Positions 24,901 through 36,367 of a stretch of 64,000 bases of DNA are shown here, piece by piece (the first letter of the stretch is position 1; each line of letters begins with the position of its first letter). A program made the position numbers and the translations under genes. The DNA is from Hofstenia miamia (Eukaryota > Xenacoelomorpha > Acoela), in the NCBI GenBank assembly GCA_004352715.1, contig SCFE01000075.1:1756860-1820859 (forward strand), in the 5' to 3' direction. The notes below the pieces were generated by a model, which was given only the letters and a program-made list of their open reading frames with translations, made no database searches and had not been told where the DNA came from.

Positions 24901-26628
24901 ACAATATGTGTCCACTTCTCTTTAGCTTTTATGTACAAGGGTTTCTTTTTATTAAGTTCGGCCTCCCGTTCTCGCATTTCTTTTTCAATGGCGGCCAATT
25001 CACGAGCCATTTTCCCAGACTCCTTTTTCAAAGCACGGATTTCCTCATCGAATTTTCCTTTCTTGTCATTATGCTTTTCCATTTCCTAAAAAAATATTCA
25101 CTAAGAAACTGCTTTAGAAGAATGAATGTTGTTATAAAAATGTAGGGTCCTATTCGAAACATTTAAACAATACTAACTATAAAAAAAATAAACCAACGCA
25201 AATATTACCTTGGTCTTGGAATGGATTTCGTTATTGCATTTGTCAATTTCGCGTTCATTATGAAAAAGCTTGAAAAGCGCTAGCTCAACTGCAGAATTAG
25301 TAAGATCCTGCTTCAGTTTATTGTACTTTTCAGCTTCTGCCTTTTCAGCTTTAGCCTCTTTCTTCTCAGTAGCGATCGTTTTCTTTTTATTGTGTGACTG
25401 TTGGGTTTCTTCTTCCGCCCTTTCCATCTCTTGCTTAAGTCGATCATATTCGTCGGAGTATTCTCCTAAAGAATGTGTAACTAAAAGCAAAGCTTAGATG
25501 AAATTATACTAAATTTAAAGAACTTTAAAAATGGGAAATTAGCCCATTTTTCTTTGGAGATTAATACTTCGAAATGCTTAAATTCGAATTGAATTTATTA
25601 GACATAAAATATATTGAATTTGATTGAAGACGAACCTGATCGACTAATTTCCTCGAATAATGCAGTTCGTTCTTTAGGATTCTTTAAAGCAATAGACTCA
25701 ACTTGTCCTTGAAAAACCAAAAAATTCCTTGCTTTGATTAAAATGCCAATTTCTTCAAGATAACCTTGGTATTCTTGTTGATTTACAACCTAAAATACAG
25801 AGAACCGTTGCAGACGAATTAAATATTGTAATAGTCTGATTGATAGTTTCATAAGTGTAAATCTAGTTAACAATTATATTATTACACCAATATAGTAAAT
25901 AATTAATCTCGAATTGTAAAACATTCATTAAAATAAAAAGTATTAAAATATAAGCCATTTTATACCAATTGTTTTCATAATTTTAGTTATTAAATAGACT
26001 GCTACCTTTTTGTTGAATCTGTATTCGGAACTGCTTCCAATCACGGTTCTGGTGAAAATCTTTTCGGTACCGTCGTCTTCAGAGTAAATCATTGACACAG
26101 AAGCACGATTTGAAACAGGCATTTCAACAGGAGCTCCATGTATCAAATCCTTCATTGTTTTGACACGAAGAGATGAGCTTCGTTCCCCTACATTAACATT
26201 TATAGTAAATATTTAGTAATACAATGACTAGCACAAAACTCACATGCGATTTTATGTCTTGAAATTATCAGAGACTCATTATTCGGTAGTCAATCTTGCG
26301 CAATAAATTTTTTTTATAAATATATCGTAAAGATGGAGAAGATATTGCACAGGAACTTAATGGGACATTAAATTATTCAATAAATTACCATCCAATTAAA
26401 TTCGAAAAAATTAAAATTGAAAAATTTCATGTTATGAAACAATAAAGTTATAGCTTCACATTATAATTGCAAAAAGATACCTAAAACAAAGCTAATGGCA
26501 TCCATTAGATTGGATTTTCCTGAACCGTTAGTGCCAATGATAGCTGTGAAATTCTGAAAAGGAATCACAACTTTGCCTTTGTAGCTCTTAAAATTTTCCA
26601 GTTCAATTCTTTCAAGCTTGCCACTCAT
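15990..26628 (-). CDS. SMC1A: SMC1 cohesin subunit (10 exons)
   Basis: Core ATPase of the cohesin ring, which pairs with SMC3 to hold sister chromatids together. Exons: 26628-26481, 26187-26006, 25789-25636, 25465-25209, 25085-24624, 24372-24187, 23655-23404, 19558-17380, 17092-16833, 16466-15990. All junctions are GT..AG and the phases close exactly (4557 nt, TAG stop). Residue 1 starts [16 protein letters not shown]; Walker A GTNGSGKS is at 32-39. Coiled coil follows (EEESQSQGR in exon 6); the hinge is in exon 8 ([14 protein letters not shown] to [10 protein letters not shown]). Signature [11 protein letters not shown] and Walker [16 protein letters not shown] are in exon 10. Perfect repeats add 59 residues in exon 5 and 224 in exon 8. 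The frame is 1518 residues, or 1235 without them, against 1233 in human SMC1A. The intron between exons 7 and 8 (3.8 kb) carries a dead transposon. Identity is very firm; the repeats are doubtful. Confidence 0.97.
17732..19076 (-). repeat. perfect 672-bp tandem duplication inside SMC1 exon 8
   Basis: The 672-bp unit at 17732-18403 is repeated at 18404-19075, and the match runs one base further. It is exactly 224 codons, so the frame survives. The unit starts in the hinge C-terminal glycine motif ([17 protein letters not shown]) and covers much of the descending coiled coil to [11 protein letters not shown] see no difference between copies, including at silent sites. Confidence 0.97.
20196..21483 (-). 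mobile_element. inactive Tc/mariner-superfamily transposon in SMC1 intron 7
   Basis: Minus-strand transposase: [15 protein letters not shown] starts at about 21325. After a frameshift comes an HTH ([20 protein letters not shown]), then from 21135 a long frame with [32 protein letters not shown] (first catalytic Asp) and [20 protein letters not shown]. After another frameshift near 20612 comes [19 protein letters not shown] (second Asp). The usual PPRSPDLTPLD segment with the third acidic residue is missing: LLNDN runs straight into [13 protein letters not shown]. Ends: GTAAAGTAACGCAAAATTCT on the left, present twice 50 bp apart (about 20202 and 20253), and the inverted GTAAAGTACCGCAAAATTCT on the right (about 21454-21473). 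Dead by frameshifts and a catalytic deletion. Confidence 0.88.
21540..22620 (+). pseudogene. degenerate ORF fragments, possibly hAT-like transposase
   Basis: A patch that is less AT-rich than its surroundings, inside SMC1 intron 7. Broken plus-strand frames include [20 protein letters not shown] near 21561, a frame at 21904-22095 with [20 protein letters not shown], one at 22088-22291 with [20 protein letters not shown], and one at 22337-22540 ending [20 protein letters not shown] then NKCTLSAI. The last resembles the LKP..ALDxxQ region of hAT-type transposases, but the likeness is short and I am not sure. No inverted ends found. Confidence 0.3.
22621..23403. other. SMC1 intron 7, remainder; nothing recognised
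   Basis: AT-rich intronic DNA with short chance ORFs. Confidence 0.5.
24690..25042 (-). repeat. perfect 177-bp tandem duplication inside SMC1 exon 5
   Basis: Bases 24690-24865 are identical to 24867-25042 (period 177, 59 codons). The protein therefore repeats [20 protein letters not shown] and onward to [11 protein letters not shown]. The frame is kept. The duplicated region is N-terminal coiled coil. Confidence 0.97.
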
Positions 26629-27162
26629 TTCTAAAATAAACTAAACACATTTGAAATTTCAATGATGTTTAAGAAAATTAAAATTTTATGTAAAATCTGG
26701 CACAGATTCTGTTTGTAGGAATTTCTTATGTATTTATTAGGCTTTGTTAAATGAATGATCCAAATAGCAATCCTTAACTATAGAAGTATATAAGTATCCA
26801 TATTCAAAAGAGAAATTCTTACATATATTGAAGCAAAAATTGTTATACCGCTTCATCTCATGTATGGATATGAGTGAATTTAGTATATTGCTTTCGTTTT
26901 CCCAATGGTTTCTGCATTAAAGCTTGATACACAAAAATTTAAATACCATTTATCAAAAATGTATTGATTAAAAAATCAAGAACTCGATGATGAAAACAAT
27001 TATTTATTAAAAGAGTACACTTGGACCCTAGAAAGTGCGTGAATACCTTAAATTGCCTTTACTCACAATAACCAGTCGCTCAAATGTTAATATATATTTC
27101 CTTTCACTATTGCATTTTGATGCAAATTTCGTTGTGTGTTTTAAGTGAATACATACATACAT

Positions 27163-27204
<42 letters not shown>

Positions 27205-29200
27205 ACATATTCAGAATATTTTTGTATTTTTTTATTGTCAACATTTTTAGGATTAAAAATTATATATATATATTTGTCTTCCTTGCTAAGAAAAATGGCT
27301 CATCATTCTGTGTAAGTATTTCAACAATGCAATACTTTATTTCTAATATATTCTAAAAACATCTGTGTGCAATAATGTATTCTATTAATGAAAAGAATTG
27401 AGCTAATTTCATAAAATTTTTCAGTTATTAATTTGTATTCGTTTTTACGAACATTGACAAAATATAATGTTAGATTTGAGAAACGTTTTTAAAAGTAGTG
27501 ATGGAATAGTGTTACTGCAGATGTCTCAATTTCGTTTGTCTCTAATTTAATGATACGACCAGTTTGCAATAGACCTATACTAAGTAGAAATAAATTTAAG
27601 ACATTTAATAAAATAAGAAGGCTATGACCAAATTCCCAACTGTAAAATATTTCAACAAACACAGAAAAAGCATGTGATAATTAATCAGCCTAATATTTTA
27701 CGAAACTGCAACAACGGTATGGGAGAGTAGACCTTGCATTAGAAAAAATATTCAACTACTACTAACATGTGATTCATGTGAAGAAGTTTTACTTCTCATT
27801 TTATGCCATGCTTGAATCCATTTTATTCGAGTACTCCGAGGAAACTATGGGCGTATTAGGATTCTTGAGTCATGTCGGTAATGTTTTGTTACATTGTTAA
27901 TATCCTACGTATATAATGAGGATCCCAGGATGATAGTATCTCCGATGTTCGCTATGATGACAAATTATGCTGCAATAAAGGAAATTCGTGAAGGATGGAA
28001 GAACTTCAAAAAGAACATATTTTATTACTGTCCTAATTGTAATGCAAACTTATATAGAAATGATTTTCTATCTATCATAAAAAAGTTTGCATGCATTGTT
28101 GTTCACATAGTGTAGAATCGGTTGGGTGATTCTAGTGAACAAGAAGAGAATACAGTTTAAACTATTTCCTATTTACAAATGCTTCGTTCTTTATATACAC
28201 TGCTATTAACAATATGTACAAAGCGCGAGGTCTGGCCGATAAATAATAACTACCGACCGATGCTACAATAGACATATTAAAAATTTTCAATTAAGGTATT
28301 TTTACAGTACGCCAATGTTTCTAAAAACGAACATGCCAAAAAACAATGTTCTAATATGCATGAAACCTTATGACTAAAATATTTTTAATGCAAATAATCA
28401 AAAAATAAAAAATATTATAAATAAAAAATTCTAGAAATTCAAGTGGTGCTAAATAGGCTAAAATATTCCTGGAATTTTAATTAGCCTGTGGTTTCAGTTT
28501 TCTTGTTAACCACTCAAAATATTAAATTGTTAATCATCTCCTTAAATCTGAAAGAATTTATAGTTAAATATTGGGCAGTAACTCATGCTATACTCTGTTG
28601 TGCAGAATAGTATTTCACTGATTATAGAATGACTAATTGATGCATGCTCATCAATTGTAAGCAGTAATCTATATAATTCGAGGAAATTACTATTTCAAAA
28701 TCTAATGTATGTAACTTTCTTAAATTACTAACATAACTGCAAAATTCAAAATAGATGTCTAGAGTGGCGCTGACGCGTGGGAGATTCTTCCACAGTACAC
28801 AGTTTTTTCCTATGAATATTTACAATATGAGGTTGTGATTGAAATATGTAATTAGAAATATCCGAATTTCACAAAATTTATAACCGATTTTCATAAAGAA
28901 CAGACGGTATTGTAATAACAGCACAGTGGGAACAAAAATAATTGTGTAAAAATCTATTTTAGGTAAGAAAACACAGATTTTTTTACAAACAAGAGGAGCC
29001 TAAGCACACCCTCGTTTCTAGTTTTTACGCCAATTCATGTTTGCAATATATGCGGGAAACAAAACGGTTTACAAAATTTTGTAAACGCAGTAATAATTTT
29101 TTGTAAATATAACCGTTTGCTTTAAGTTGTTTTAAGTATACTTGCTGGTATCAATTCTAGTTTAGTTAACACATTTATACATAATTCTTGTTAGCGATAA
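26629..29200. other. 5' flank of SMC1 and intergenic DNA
   Basis: Should contain the SMC1 promoter and 5' UTR, but no core-promoter motif stands out in this AT-rich DNA. A compound (CA)n(TA)n microsatellite lies at 27147-27205. A 73-codon ORF at 27894-28115 (MFAMMTNYAAIKEIREGW, later YYCPNCNANLYRN) is slightly protein-like but has no recognised family or splice context. Confidence 0.45.
27147..27205. repeat. compound CATA/CA/TA microsatellite
   Basis: Runs of CATA, then CA, then TA dinucleotides. Confidence 0.95.
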
Positions 29201-29219
29201 TAATAATCAATAAACTACA

Positions 29220-29375
29220 CCTTTTTCCAATTAAATTGGCACAACTAACATTTAAATTGTCGCAACTAACATTTAATATGTCACAACTAACATTTCATTT
29301 GTCACAACTAACATTTAAATTGGCACAACTAACATTCAATTTGTCACAACTAACTTTTAATTTGTCACAATTGTA
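29220..29375 (+). repeat. 21-bp minisatellite, about 7 copies
   Basis: Unit ACAACTAACATTTAAATTGTC with 1-4 substitutions between copies. Because 21 is divisible by three it translates as a degenerate LSQLTFN heptad, but there is no gene context, so I treat it as a satellite-type repeat. Confidence 0.92.
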
Positions 29376-29493
29376 AATCATAAATTTAATTACTAATCTT
29401 TATTGTTTTAGGGTATTAAAACAAAAAATTTATCTTTTCCGCTTAATTGGCAGGGTTTTTTAAATTTGATCTTCGTGTTCAAAAATTAGAATG

Positions 29494-29560
29494 TTTTTTT
29501 AAATTAGGAATCGAACCCACTTCTTGACAACTGTATATACACATTGAAAACAAATTATAT
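29494..29560 (-). repeat. possible tRNA/SINE remnant (B box)
   Basis: The minus strand reads GTGGGTTCGATTCC at about 29506-29519, which matches a pol III B box. The flanking arms do not fold into a tRNA. Weak. Confidence 0.25.
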
Positions 29561-29612
29561 TTATTAATTCATATTATGTAATATATACGAATATATATTT
29601 CTAAAAAAGGCA

Positions 29613-30634
29613 TTGATATATATATATATATATANNNNNNNNNNNNNNNNNNNNNNNNNNNNNNNNNNNNNNNNNNNNNNNNNNNNNNNNNNNNNNNNNN
29701 NNNNNNNNNNNNNNNNNNNNNNNNNNNNNNNNNNNNNNNNNNNNNNNNNNNNNNNNNNNNNNNNNNNNNNNNNNNNNNNNNNNNNNNNNNNNNNNNNNNN
29801 NNNNNNNNNNNNNNNNNNNNNNNNNNNNNNNNNNNNNNNNNNNNNNNNNNNNNNNNNNNNNNNNNNNNNNNNNNNNNNNNNNNNNNNNNNNNNNNNNNNN
29901 NNNNNNNNNNNNNNNNNNNNNNNNNNNNNNNNNNNNNNNNNNNNNNNNNNNNNNNNNNNNNNNNNNNNNNNNNNNNNNNNNNNNNNNNNNNNNNNNNNNN
30001 NNNNNNNNNNNNNNNNNNNNNNNNNNNNNNNNNNNNNNNNNNNNNNNNNNNNNNNNNNNNNNNNNNNNNNNNNNNNNNNNNNNNNNNNNNNNNNNNNNNN
30101 NNNNNNNNNNNNNNNNNNNNNNNNNNNNNNNNNNNNNNNNNNNNNNNNNNNNNNNNNNNNNNNNNNNNNNNNNNNNNNNNNNNNNNNNNNNNNNNNNNNN
30201 NNNNNNNNNNNNNNNNNNNNNNNNNNNNNNNNNNNNNNNNNNNNNNNNNNNNNNNNNNNNNNNNNNNNNNNNNNNNNNNNNNNNNNNNNNNNNNNNNNNN
30301 NNNNNNNNNNNNNNNNNNNNNNNNNNNNNNNNNNNNNNNNNNNNNNNNNNNNNNNNNNNNNNNNNNNNNNNNNNNNNNNNNNNNNNNNNNNNNNNNNNNN
30401 NNNNNNNNNNNNNNNNNNNNNNNNNNNNNNNNNNNNNNNNNNNNNNNNNNNNNNNNNNNNNNNNNNNNNNNNNNNNNNNNNNNNNNNNNNNNNNNNNNNN
30501 NNNNNNNNNNNNNNNNNNNNNNNNNNNNNNNNNNNNNNNNNNNNNNNNNNNNNNNNNNNNNNNNNNNNNNNNNNNNNNNNNNNNNNNNNNNNNNNNNNNN
30601 NNNNNNNNNNNNNNNNNNNNNNNNNNNNNNNNNN
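29613..30634. repeat. (TA)n tract leading into a 1000-N gap
   Basis: TA dinucleotides at about 29613-29634, followed by exactly 1000 N (29635-30634), a size typical of a placeholder gap. Confidence 0.95.
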
Positions 30635-30779
30635 CTAGAGCAAATATTTAGAAATTGTTGTTTTAAAAGACTCATAGTGAGGTTAAAAAATCTAATGCCA
30701 GGAAAATATGTGCAGTAAAATAACTGCAACATTTTTTTCAAACTATGAAACAACTGAAATTCATTAGTCATAAGAAAAT

Positions 30780-32270
30780 TCATTACTGTGTTTAAAATGA
30801 TTGATATTATATTTCGAAAACCCAACAGAAAAAATAGAGTAAATAATTCGATCATATTATATAATGACAACATCAAACAAGAAATGGAGACGTTGTACTT
30901 CAACTTTATTTCAGAATATGAAGTAAATAAATACGTTAATATTTGTGAGAATAAATCTAAAGGGCCAAGTAATGTACCGAACTTTATTTATAAGATAGTG
31001 TTCTCTGAAACAATCACCATTGTAACCTACATTAATAATAGATGTATACGCCACTCTTGCTTCCCCAGAATTTTGAAATATGCGATAGTTACGCCAATCC
31101 ATAAAGGAAATGAAAAAACTGATGCTAAAAATTATCGTCCAATTTCAGTGACTCATATCTTATCTAAAATTTTGGAGAAGAGTTTGGTCAAGCAAATAAA
31201 TACATATTTTTTAGATAACACACTTTTTAGTAAAACACAATTGGGATTTAGAGAAAAACTGTCGACTATTGGATTTACTAATGTTTTCAGCTGAAATGTG
31301 GCGTAAGGCATTAAATTCTGAAGAATATGTTTAAAGTATTTCTTGATATTTCCAAAGCGTTTGACAGTATGTCTCACAAAATATTGCTGATAAAGTTGAA
31401 AAAGTACAATCAATTGTATCTTATTAGAGGAGGTCCTCAAGGGTCTGTGCTGGGGCCCTTACTATTTACAATATATTCAATATTTCCCATTTAGTTTCCC
31501 ATTGCCAAATTGTGCAACTCGCAGACGATCTTTAATATAAATGCTTCAAAATTAGTGACTCTCCGTAAGCTTACAAAATACCTTATCAAAATTCAGGAGT
31601 ATTTTTCAATGCAATTAAAGTAATCTTAACACTAAGAAAACGAAATTTGTTGTACCTGGACAGGAATTCAATACAGAACTTTCAATTCAAATGGGGTGTG
31701 AAAATACCTAAAGGTCTAATTAATAAAAAATCCGATAGTTTTAATCAGAAAGTGACATCTGCGAAGAACTGTATTTCAAAAAAGTTTCTAATTAATTTGT
31801 CCGAAGTCATTTATATGGAGTAGTTAGATATGCATCAATTGTATGCAACAATTCTAACATCGTTTATTGGAATAAACTGGACAAAGTTATAAATTGCAGC
31901 ATTGAAATAACTTCTGATGTACCAAGATTCTCACATTTATTAGCATAGAATAATGAAAGCTAGAAGATGTCAAGTACCTTTCTCTCCTATCCTTCTTAGG
32001 AATAATAATAGGGAAAAATGTAATTTTTTCCAATAAACTACATAAATGATAAATTACGGTATAACAAAAGATGTAGTTCTTTTGTCAAAAATTAGGAATA
32101 TGTATGATACGCAAATGTTTTTTAATGCTACATGTTAATTTTACAATAAATTGCCATTGGCGTTAAGGGATTTTTTGGTAAAGAAACAAGATTTAAAAGA
32201 GTATTTCTCAACAATTACTGGACCATCAAAGAAGTATTCACATAACTTTCATAATAATTTTCCGATTTAT
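30780..32270 (+). pseudogene. non-LTR retrotransposon RT, internally deleted (Jockey-like)
   Basis: From 30788 one frame reads ENKSKGPSNVPNFIYKIV, ILKYAIVTPIHKGNEKTDAK, NYRPISVTHILSKILEKSL and KTQLGFREKLST: RT blocks 0-2. A frameshift follows at about 31294, then VFLDISKAFDSMSHKILLIK joined almost directly to RGGPQGSVLGPLLFTIY, so part of the RT between these blocks has been lost. No clean YADD frame survives (VQLADDL-like near 31510). The tail to about 32260 holds decayed RT C-terminus such as RYASIVYNNSNIVYWNKLD and KARRCQVPFSPILLRNNN, then FYNKLPLALRDFL. The protein differs from the CR1-like copies elsewhere in the window; it is closer to Jockey/I-type elements, but the clade call is tentative. 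Confidence 0.8.
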
Positions 32271-32714
32271 ATGTTACATATTTTTGTTTACTTTTTGTAG
32301 TTTATAGTAGCTAATAAAGCTTTTGAAAAGTATAAGTACATACGTAAAAATTGACATCCTTAAATTATAAGCGTTTGATAAAATTTACTCTTATATTTAA
32401 TGTACCCAACAACAAATTACTATTTTGATGTTACTCTACTTGACTTGATTGCATATTATTTTTGAGTGAACGTAGAGGAATTGCGTAAAATGAATATTTC
32501 AAAATAATAATTTACAGCTTAAATATCCGATATCAAATAAAATTAAGTCAATGATATACGCACAATTGATACAATTTTAAAATAATAAGCCCAATTATTA
32601 CAGTAATTTCTCACTTTTTGTACTTCGAAAGTTTACTTATTTTCAGTTATATTACCCATGAAATAATAGTGCGCTCAACTTTTTAATACCCTGCTTGACA
32701 AAACATTCAATAGT
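32271..32714. other. non-coding stretch, nothing recognised
   Basis: AT-rich DNA between the non-LTR remnant and the R1 copy. Confidence 0.45.
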
Positions 32715-34640
32715 CCAAGTATTAAGCAATTCTTCCAATCCCTTAAATATAATTGATGCAACATATAGTTCTTTAGTATTACAATTAATATGTATGTATA
32801 TATATATATATATATATATATAAATTTAGCAAAGTTTATCCTGACTCGAAAATTAAGAACAATTACTTTATGCATATTGAAGAAAAATTTAACAAGAAGT
32901 TACTATCTCTAAGAAACAATAATAAAATTTCATCTGAAATCTACAACAAAATTCGCAGCACAGGAAGTCAACCAGCTAGACTTTATGGACTTGCAAAAGT
33001 ACATAAAGACAATAAAGATCCTCCAATGAGACCAATTCTTTCTATGGTTAATTCAGTAACTTCAAACTTGAGCAAATGGCTTGATAGTATTCTTAAGGAA
33101 TTCTTACCAAATAAATATGTACTATCTGACTCTTTTGAATTTATTGATGAACTCAACACCTTTTACAAAAGAAATCAATTTAAAAAATTTATTGTTAGTT
33201 ACGACGTTAAAAGCCTTTTTACTAACATACCTGTTAAGAAGACTATAGAACATTTAATATCAATTATTCCTCAAGAAAAGATCGACATCGAAATGAATAC
33301 TTTAAAAGAACTTTTGAAAATGGCATGCTTAGATAATTCTTTTCTTTTTGATGGCTCAATTTATAATCAAATTGATGGTATGTCTATGGGATCTCCCTTA
33401 GGCCCAACCATGGCTCAATTTGCAATGGACATTATTGAAAGGAATTTTACTAATCATGATTTTCTATTTTATAAACGATATGTTGATGATATCTTTGCTG
33501 TGTTTAGTAACCAAGATGAAGCAAATAATTTTTTAAAATATTTAAACAATCAAATGACTGAAATTCAATTTACAATGGAAAATCAAATTGACAACAAACT
33601 AATATTTCTAGATACTCAAATTTCAAATCATCATACAACTTTTTCTTCAAGTTATCACTTCAAAATTACCAACACTGGCTTATACATACCATTTACATCT
33701 TATTGTGACAAGAAGTATAAAATCAACAGCGTCAAAGCAATTTGTAAAAGAATTTATGCTATATCATCTGATTACAAAGTTCTAACATCAGCACTTGACA
33801 CATTGTACACAGTTTTTGAAAACAATGGTTATCCGCATAAATTAATTAAGAAAATTATCACTAAACAAATTTTACAACAAGATAATGAAACAAAGTTAAC
33901 AACTCAATTATTGCAAGATCAAGCGAAGCAAAAAATATATTGGAAACTTCCATATATAGAAAACAACATCAAGAAATTGTCAAATAACTTAGTAAATATC
34001 AATAAAAAGCTCATAAGATCAAGACTTATTCCAATTTTTAGTACTTTGAAAACTGAACATCTTTTTAAGAACAAAGACAACATTCCCGAAGACTTAGTTT
34101 CTTCAATAGTTTATAAATATCAATGTGACAATTGTAACAAATTGTACATTGGAGAAACAAGCCGCCATTTCGGGAAACGTATAAAAGAGCATATTAATGG
34201 ACATTTAAATACTGAAATATTTCAACACCATCATGAAATTAAGAAAGACAATTTTAACATCATTATAAAAACTAACAATACAAAAATAGGGGAAGCATTA
34301 TACTTAAAGAAATTAGAACGGACCAACATACTAAACAAGCAAATGAATACATTTCAAAGATTACATCTATTTTAAATCTTATCATATACAATTATTTTAG
34401 TTAATTATAAAGTGTAGTTTATAGTTTTGTAAAAAAAATTTTCTGGGAAAATATTCTGACGATGATCAATAAAGGTGGATTCAATTTTAAAATGCATATA
34501 TATATATATATCTTCATTCAAAAAGCGCGGCTGCATTTGTTTGATCTATTAAATACAATATTGCACTTTCAATGCAAAAGCGATGTGCATATTTTAGTAG
34601 AAACGTAGCTGTTTTTGCTTCATCTATCATATCTTTTGTT
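32715..34640 (+). repeat. dispersed repeat R1, copy split by a Penelope element
   Basis: Bases 32715-32800 match 1395-1480 (for example CAATCCCTTAAATATAATTG against CAATCCGGTGAATATAATTG). Bases 34520-34640 match 1495-1620 (GCGGCTGCATTT, TTAAATACAATATT, AGAAACGTAGCTGTTTTTG). The Penelope element lies between the two halves, with TA-rich DNA at both junctions. Confidence 0.85.
32822..34510 (+). mobile_element. Penelope-like retroelement (RT + GIY-YIG), 5' truncated
   Basis: One open frame runs from the left TA tract through ATG 32870 to a TAA at 34373-34375 (501 residues from that Met). RT motifs: ARLYGLAKVHK near 36-46, SYDVKSLFTNIPV with the first catalytic Asp at 112, GMSMGSPLGPTMAQF at 170-184 and the catalytic YVDD at 204-207. 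The C-terminal part has CDNC at 419-422, then LYIGETSRHFGKRIKEH (425-441) and GEALYLKKLE (474-483), the GIY-YIG order with its Arg and Glu. Penelope-like ORFs are usually longer at the N-terminus, so the 5' end is truncated, typical of target-primed insertion. The 3' UTR runs to about 34495, with TGACGATGATC near 34457. No stops or frameshifts, so the insertion is young. Confidence 0.93.
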
Positions 34641-34866
34641 TAAATTTCTTATCCATGATAGGTGACTCTATCTTTTAAAGTTATCAATTTGTTTAAATAT
34701 AATTTTATATACCATTGACAAAAATCGATAAAGTCTATTAGTACACGCAATAAAAATTCAATATAAATTCCAAAGGATTTATCAAGTATGCCATTAAGTT
34801 TAATTCAAATTTAATAAAGGCAAATGAACTAAATGCCGCAAAGGCCAAAAGCTCCAAATTCATTTT

Positions 34867-35290
34867 GACATTTCTTCGAATTGAAGTTTGGTACTTTTTA
34901 TCAACATACGAAATCTTGAAACCAACATAGGGAACCTTGAGATCGACATAGCAAATTGTAATGACAATATGAACAAAAAATTAGCATGAATGAGGTATGA
35001 AGATTAATAACATTAGATGGGTCATTTAAAATTTTCTCATTTGTACATCAAAACATTCATTTGAGTTTTTGTTATGAAATCAAGTATAATATTTTATCAT
35101 TTTGTCTAAATTACAAAACAATAAACAACTGCTAAAACTAAATTTTGATGTCTCTTTTGATATAATTTATATGTATGCCTCATTAATGCTAAATTTTTTG
35201 TTCATATTGTCCCAACGATTTGCTATGTCGATCTCAAGTTTCCCTATGTCGGTTTCAAGATTTCCTACCAACCCGAATTGAAATGTTGGA
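34867..35290. mobile_element. foldback element with about 110-bp inverted arms
   Basis: The left arm (34867-34997) and the reverse complement of the right arm (35178-35290) share AAATCTTGAAACC, GACATAG or AACATAGGGAA, CTTGAGATCGACATAGCAAA and GACAATATGAACAAAAAATT. The 180-bp loop is AT-rich and non-coding. This is a MITE/foldback structure; the superfamily is unknown. Confidence 0.85.
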
Positions 35291-36154
35291 CAAATCTGGT
35301 TTGCTATAATTTTCGAAAATGTAAATTAGCCAACTGTTTAGTATTTTTGCATTGTTAAATTTTTCGTCAATCCTCGCGAAATTATGATGTAAATCTATAA
35401 GTCATAGTGTAGTAACTCATACTACCGTTGGCTTACATCAAAAATAGTCGATGAGCAACAAATTGTATTTTTTATTCGTTAAACTTTTCTGTATCAATAT
35501 TTTACCCAGTTCCTTTATCTTATGTTATTTTTGAAGTATTTCTTGAAGTAACTTACTTTGTTTTTTGCACGACCATTGTGATATTAACAAGACATTGATT
35601 GAATTTAATCACCAAATAATGTTTGTATCAATTTTTTTAAAATTTTTAACAAGTGCTAATTTTCTAACATTTTTGCAAGTCACATTTTGACTTTTCCCAG
35701 TATGCAGCTGTAATTATACTTTTAATAATTCGTTCGTAGCAGAACATATTTTTTGTGAAAAACTACGTGCTTTCCAGTGAAATTTCCTCTTTTTCATTAT
35801 TACTTATTTGTAGATGTTAATGTAATCTCTAATCGCTATCGTTGAGAACAATGTGTATTAGCCTTTGGAGCCATTTCGTTGTCAATGCAGGAATGTGTTT
35901 TCTATACGAATGTATTCCTCTACAAAATTAATTTAAAGCAGTGTCAATATCTTCCTACGAATTGCTACAAATTTGGGAATTTATAGTATTTTATTTTAAC
36001 TTTGGTTGACAAAATAGAAATTAAATTTAGTTGCAACTTTAATAATTCATTTTTAAATTTTTGCTACTACCTAAGTTTTTACTGGTTTTAGCATGTTTTT
36101 GTTTTATTTTTTGAAATACTATGGAATGATAATTCAAGGACACCTTTTTTTTAT
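35291..36154. other. non-coding stretch, nothing recognised
   Basis: AT-rich, no features supported. Confidence 0.5.
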
Positions 36155-36334
36155 GATATATATATATNNNNNNNNNNNNNNNNNNNNNNNNNNNNNNNNN
36201 NNNNNNNNNNNNNNNNNNNNNNNNNNNNNNNNNNNNNNNNNNNNNNNNNNNNNNNNNNNNNNNNNNNNNNNNNNNNNNNNNNNNNNNNNNNNNNNNNNNN
36301 NNNNNNNNNNNNNNNNNNNNNNNNNNNNNNNNNN

Positions 36335-36365
<31 letters not shown>
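36155..36365. repeat. (TA)n microsatellite enclosing a 167-N gap
   Basis: TA tracts at 36155-36167 and 36335-36365 with N from 36168 to 36334. Confidence 0.95.

Positions 36366-36367
<2 letters not shown>

Noticed and set aside
24645-25145. Plus-strand ORF of 166 codons, Phe-rich with internal repeat
   Set aside because: Antisense to the duplicated SMC1 exon 5; Lys/Glu-rich coiled coil read backwards gives Phe/Leu/Ser.
29220-29375. CRISPR-like array
   Set aside because: Contiguous repeats without spacers in animal DNA.
29188-29376. 62-codon ORF over the 21-bp repeat as a repeat protein gene
   Set aside because: No start, splice or gene context; explained by a period divisible by three.
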